Shown: piece after piece, positions 5,117 through 5,183 of the stretch
How positions within the stretch are numbered: the first letter of the stretch is position 1
Layout of the letters: the number at the start of each line of letters is the position of its first letter
DNA from: Methanobacteriota archaeon
GTDB lineage: Archaea > Halobacteriota > Methanosarcinia > Methanosarcinales > Methanosarcinaceae
NCBI GenBank assembly: GCA_030837265.1
Contig: JAUPKV010000115.1
Coordinates: forward strand, 1-5,183
Direction: 5' to 3'
DNA length: 5,183 nucleotides
The notes under the pieces: generated by a model
What the model saw: the letters and a program-made list of their open reading frames with translations, nothing else
Database searches by the model: none
Told to the model about the DNA's origin: nothing
Position numbers and translations under genes: made by a program

Positions 5117-5183
5117 ACGGAATTCATCTTATATATCTAAATATTTAAATAAATAGTGAGAATTTACTTAATTATAAACTATG
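5117..5183 (+). promoter_or_regulatory. AT-rich intergenic tail with possible archaeal TATA box
   Basis: After the acyltransferase stop the sequence is almost all A and T. TTATATAT at 5129-5136 resembles an archaeal TATA box, and the window ends in ATG at 5181-5183, which could begin a further gene. Low base complexity makes chance matches likely. Confidence 0.2.

Noticed and set aside
1..5183. CRISPR array, tRNA, rRNA, toxin-antitoxin or defence genes
   Set aside because: No regularly spaced repeats, cloverleaf sequences or such protein motifs were seen; the content is mobile elements and one gene remnant.

Overview
The window is a stack of nested mobile elements, most likely from a methanogenic archaeon of the Methanosarcina type. 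That assignment is an inference from the style of the IS5-like and IS21-like proteins, the bacterial-type group II intron, the GAGG/AGGAGGT ribosome sites and the AT-rich flanks. No host marker gene is present.

Layout, left to right. Bases 47-447 are the left part of an IS5-family element: left terminal repeat plus the N-terminal half of a transposase, with a candidate -1 frameshift site (A6G6). It is cut off exactly at base 447, where a complete IS21-family element begins (448-4807, genes on the minus strand). Its ends are imperfect 31-bp inverted repeats starting TGTCAATAGCA. It encodes the DDE transposase IstA and the AAA+ helper ATPase IstB, whose genes overlap by ATGA. Right of it (4808-5116) is the 3' remnant of a membrane acyltransferase gene, then a short AT-rich tail.

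The main result is a 2,167-nt group II intron (2540-4706, minus strand) inside istA. It begins GTGCG and encodes a reverse transcriptase/maturase. It ends with a canonical 34-nt domain V and a domain VI that forms a 15-bp helix with one bulged A seven bases from the 3' end. Removing it joins a five-codon first exon (MLNTE, 4721-4707) to EWLLIRELY... (from 2539) in frame, giving a 414-residue IstA with a family-typical N-terminus. A hairpin loop in domain I can pair with the last five bases of exon 1 (EBS1-IBS1). A plain ORF call would instead start IstA at 2716 inside the intron, adding about 59 residues of intron sequence.

How the parts work together (inference): IS21 transposition carries the intron passively to new sites. 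The intron must splice for normal IstA to be made, and its maturase can support splicing and retrohoming into empty istA copies. The maturase appears to lack its C-terminal HNH endonuclease. The IS21 element has no visible target-site duplication and its two flanks do not belong together, so the locus was probably rearranged or deleted after insertion.
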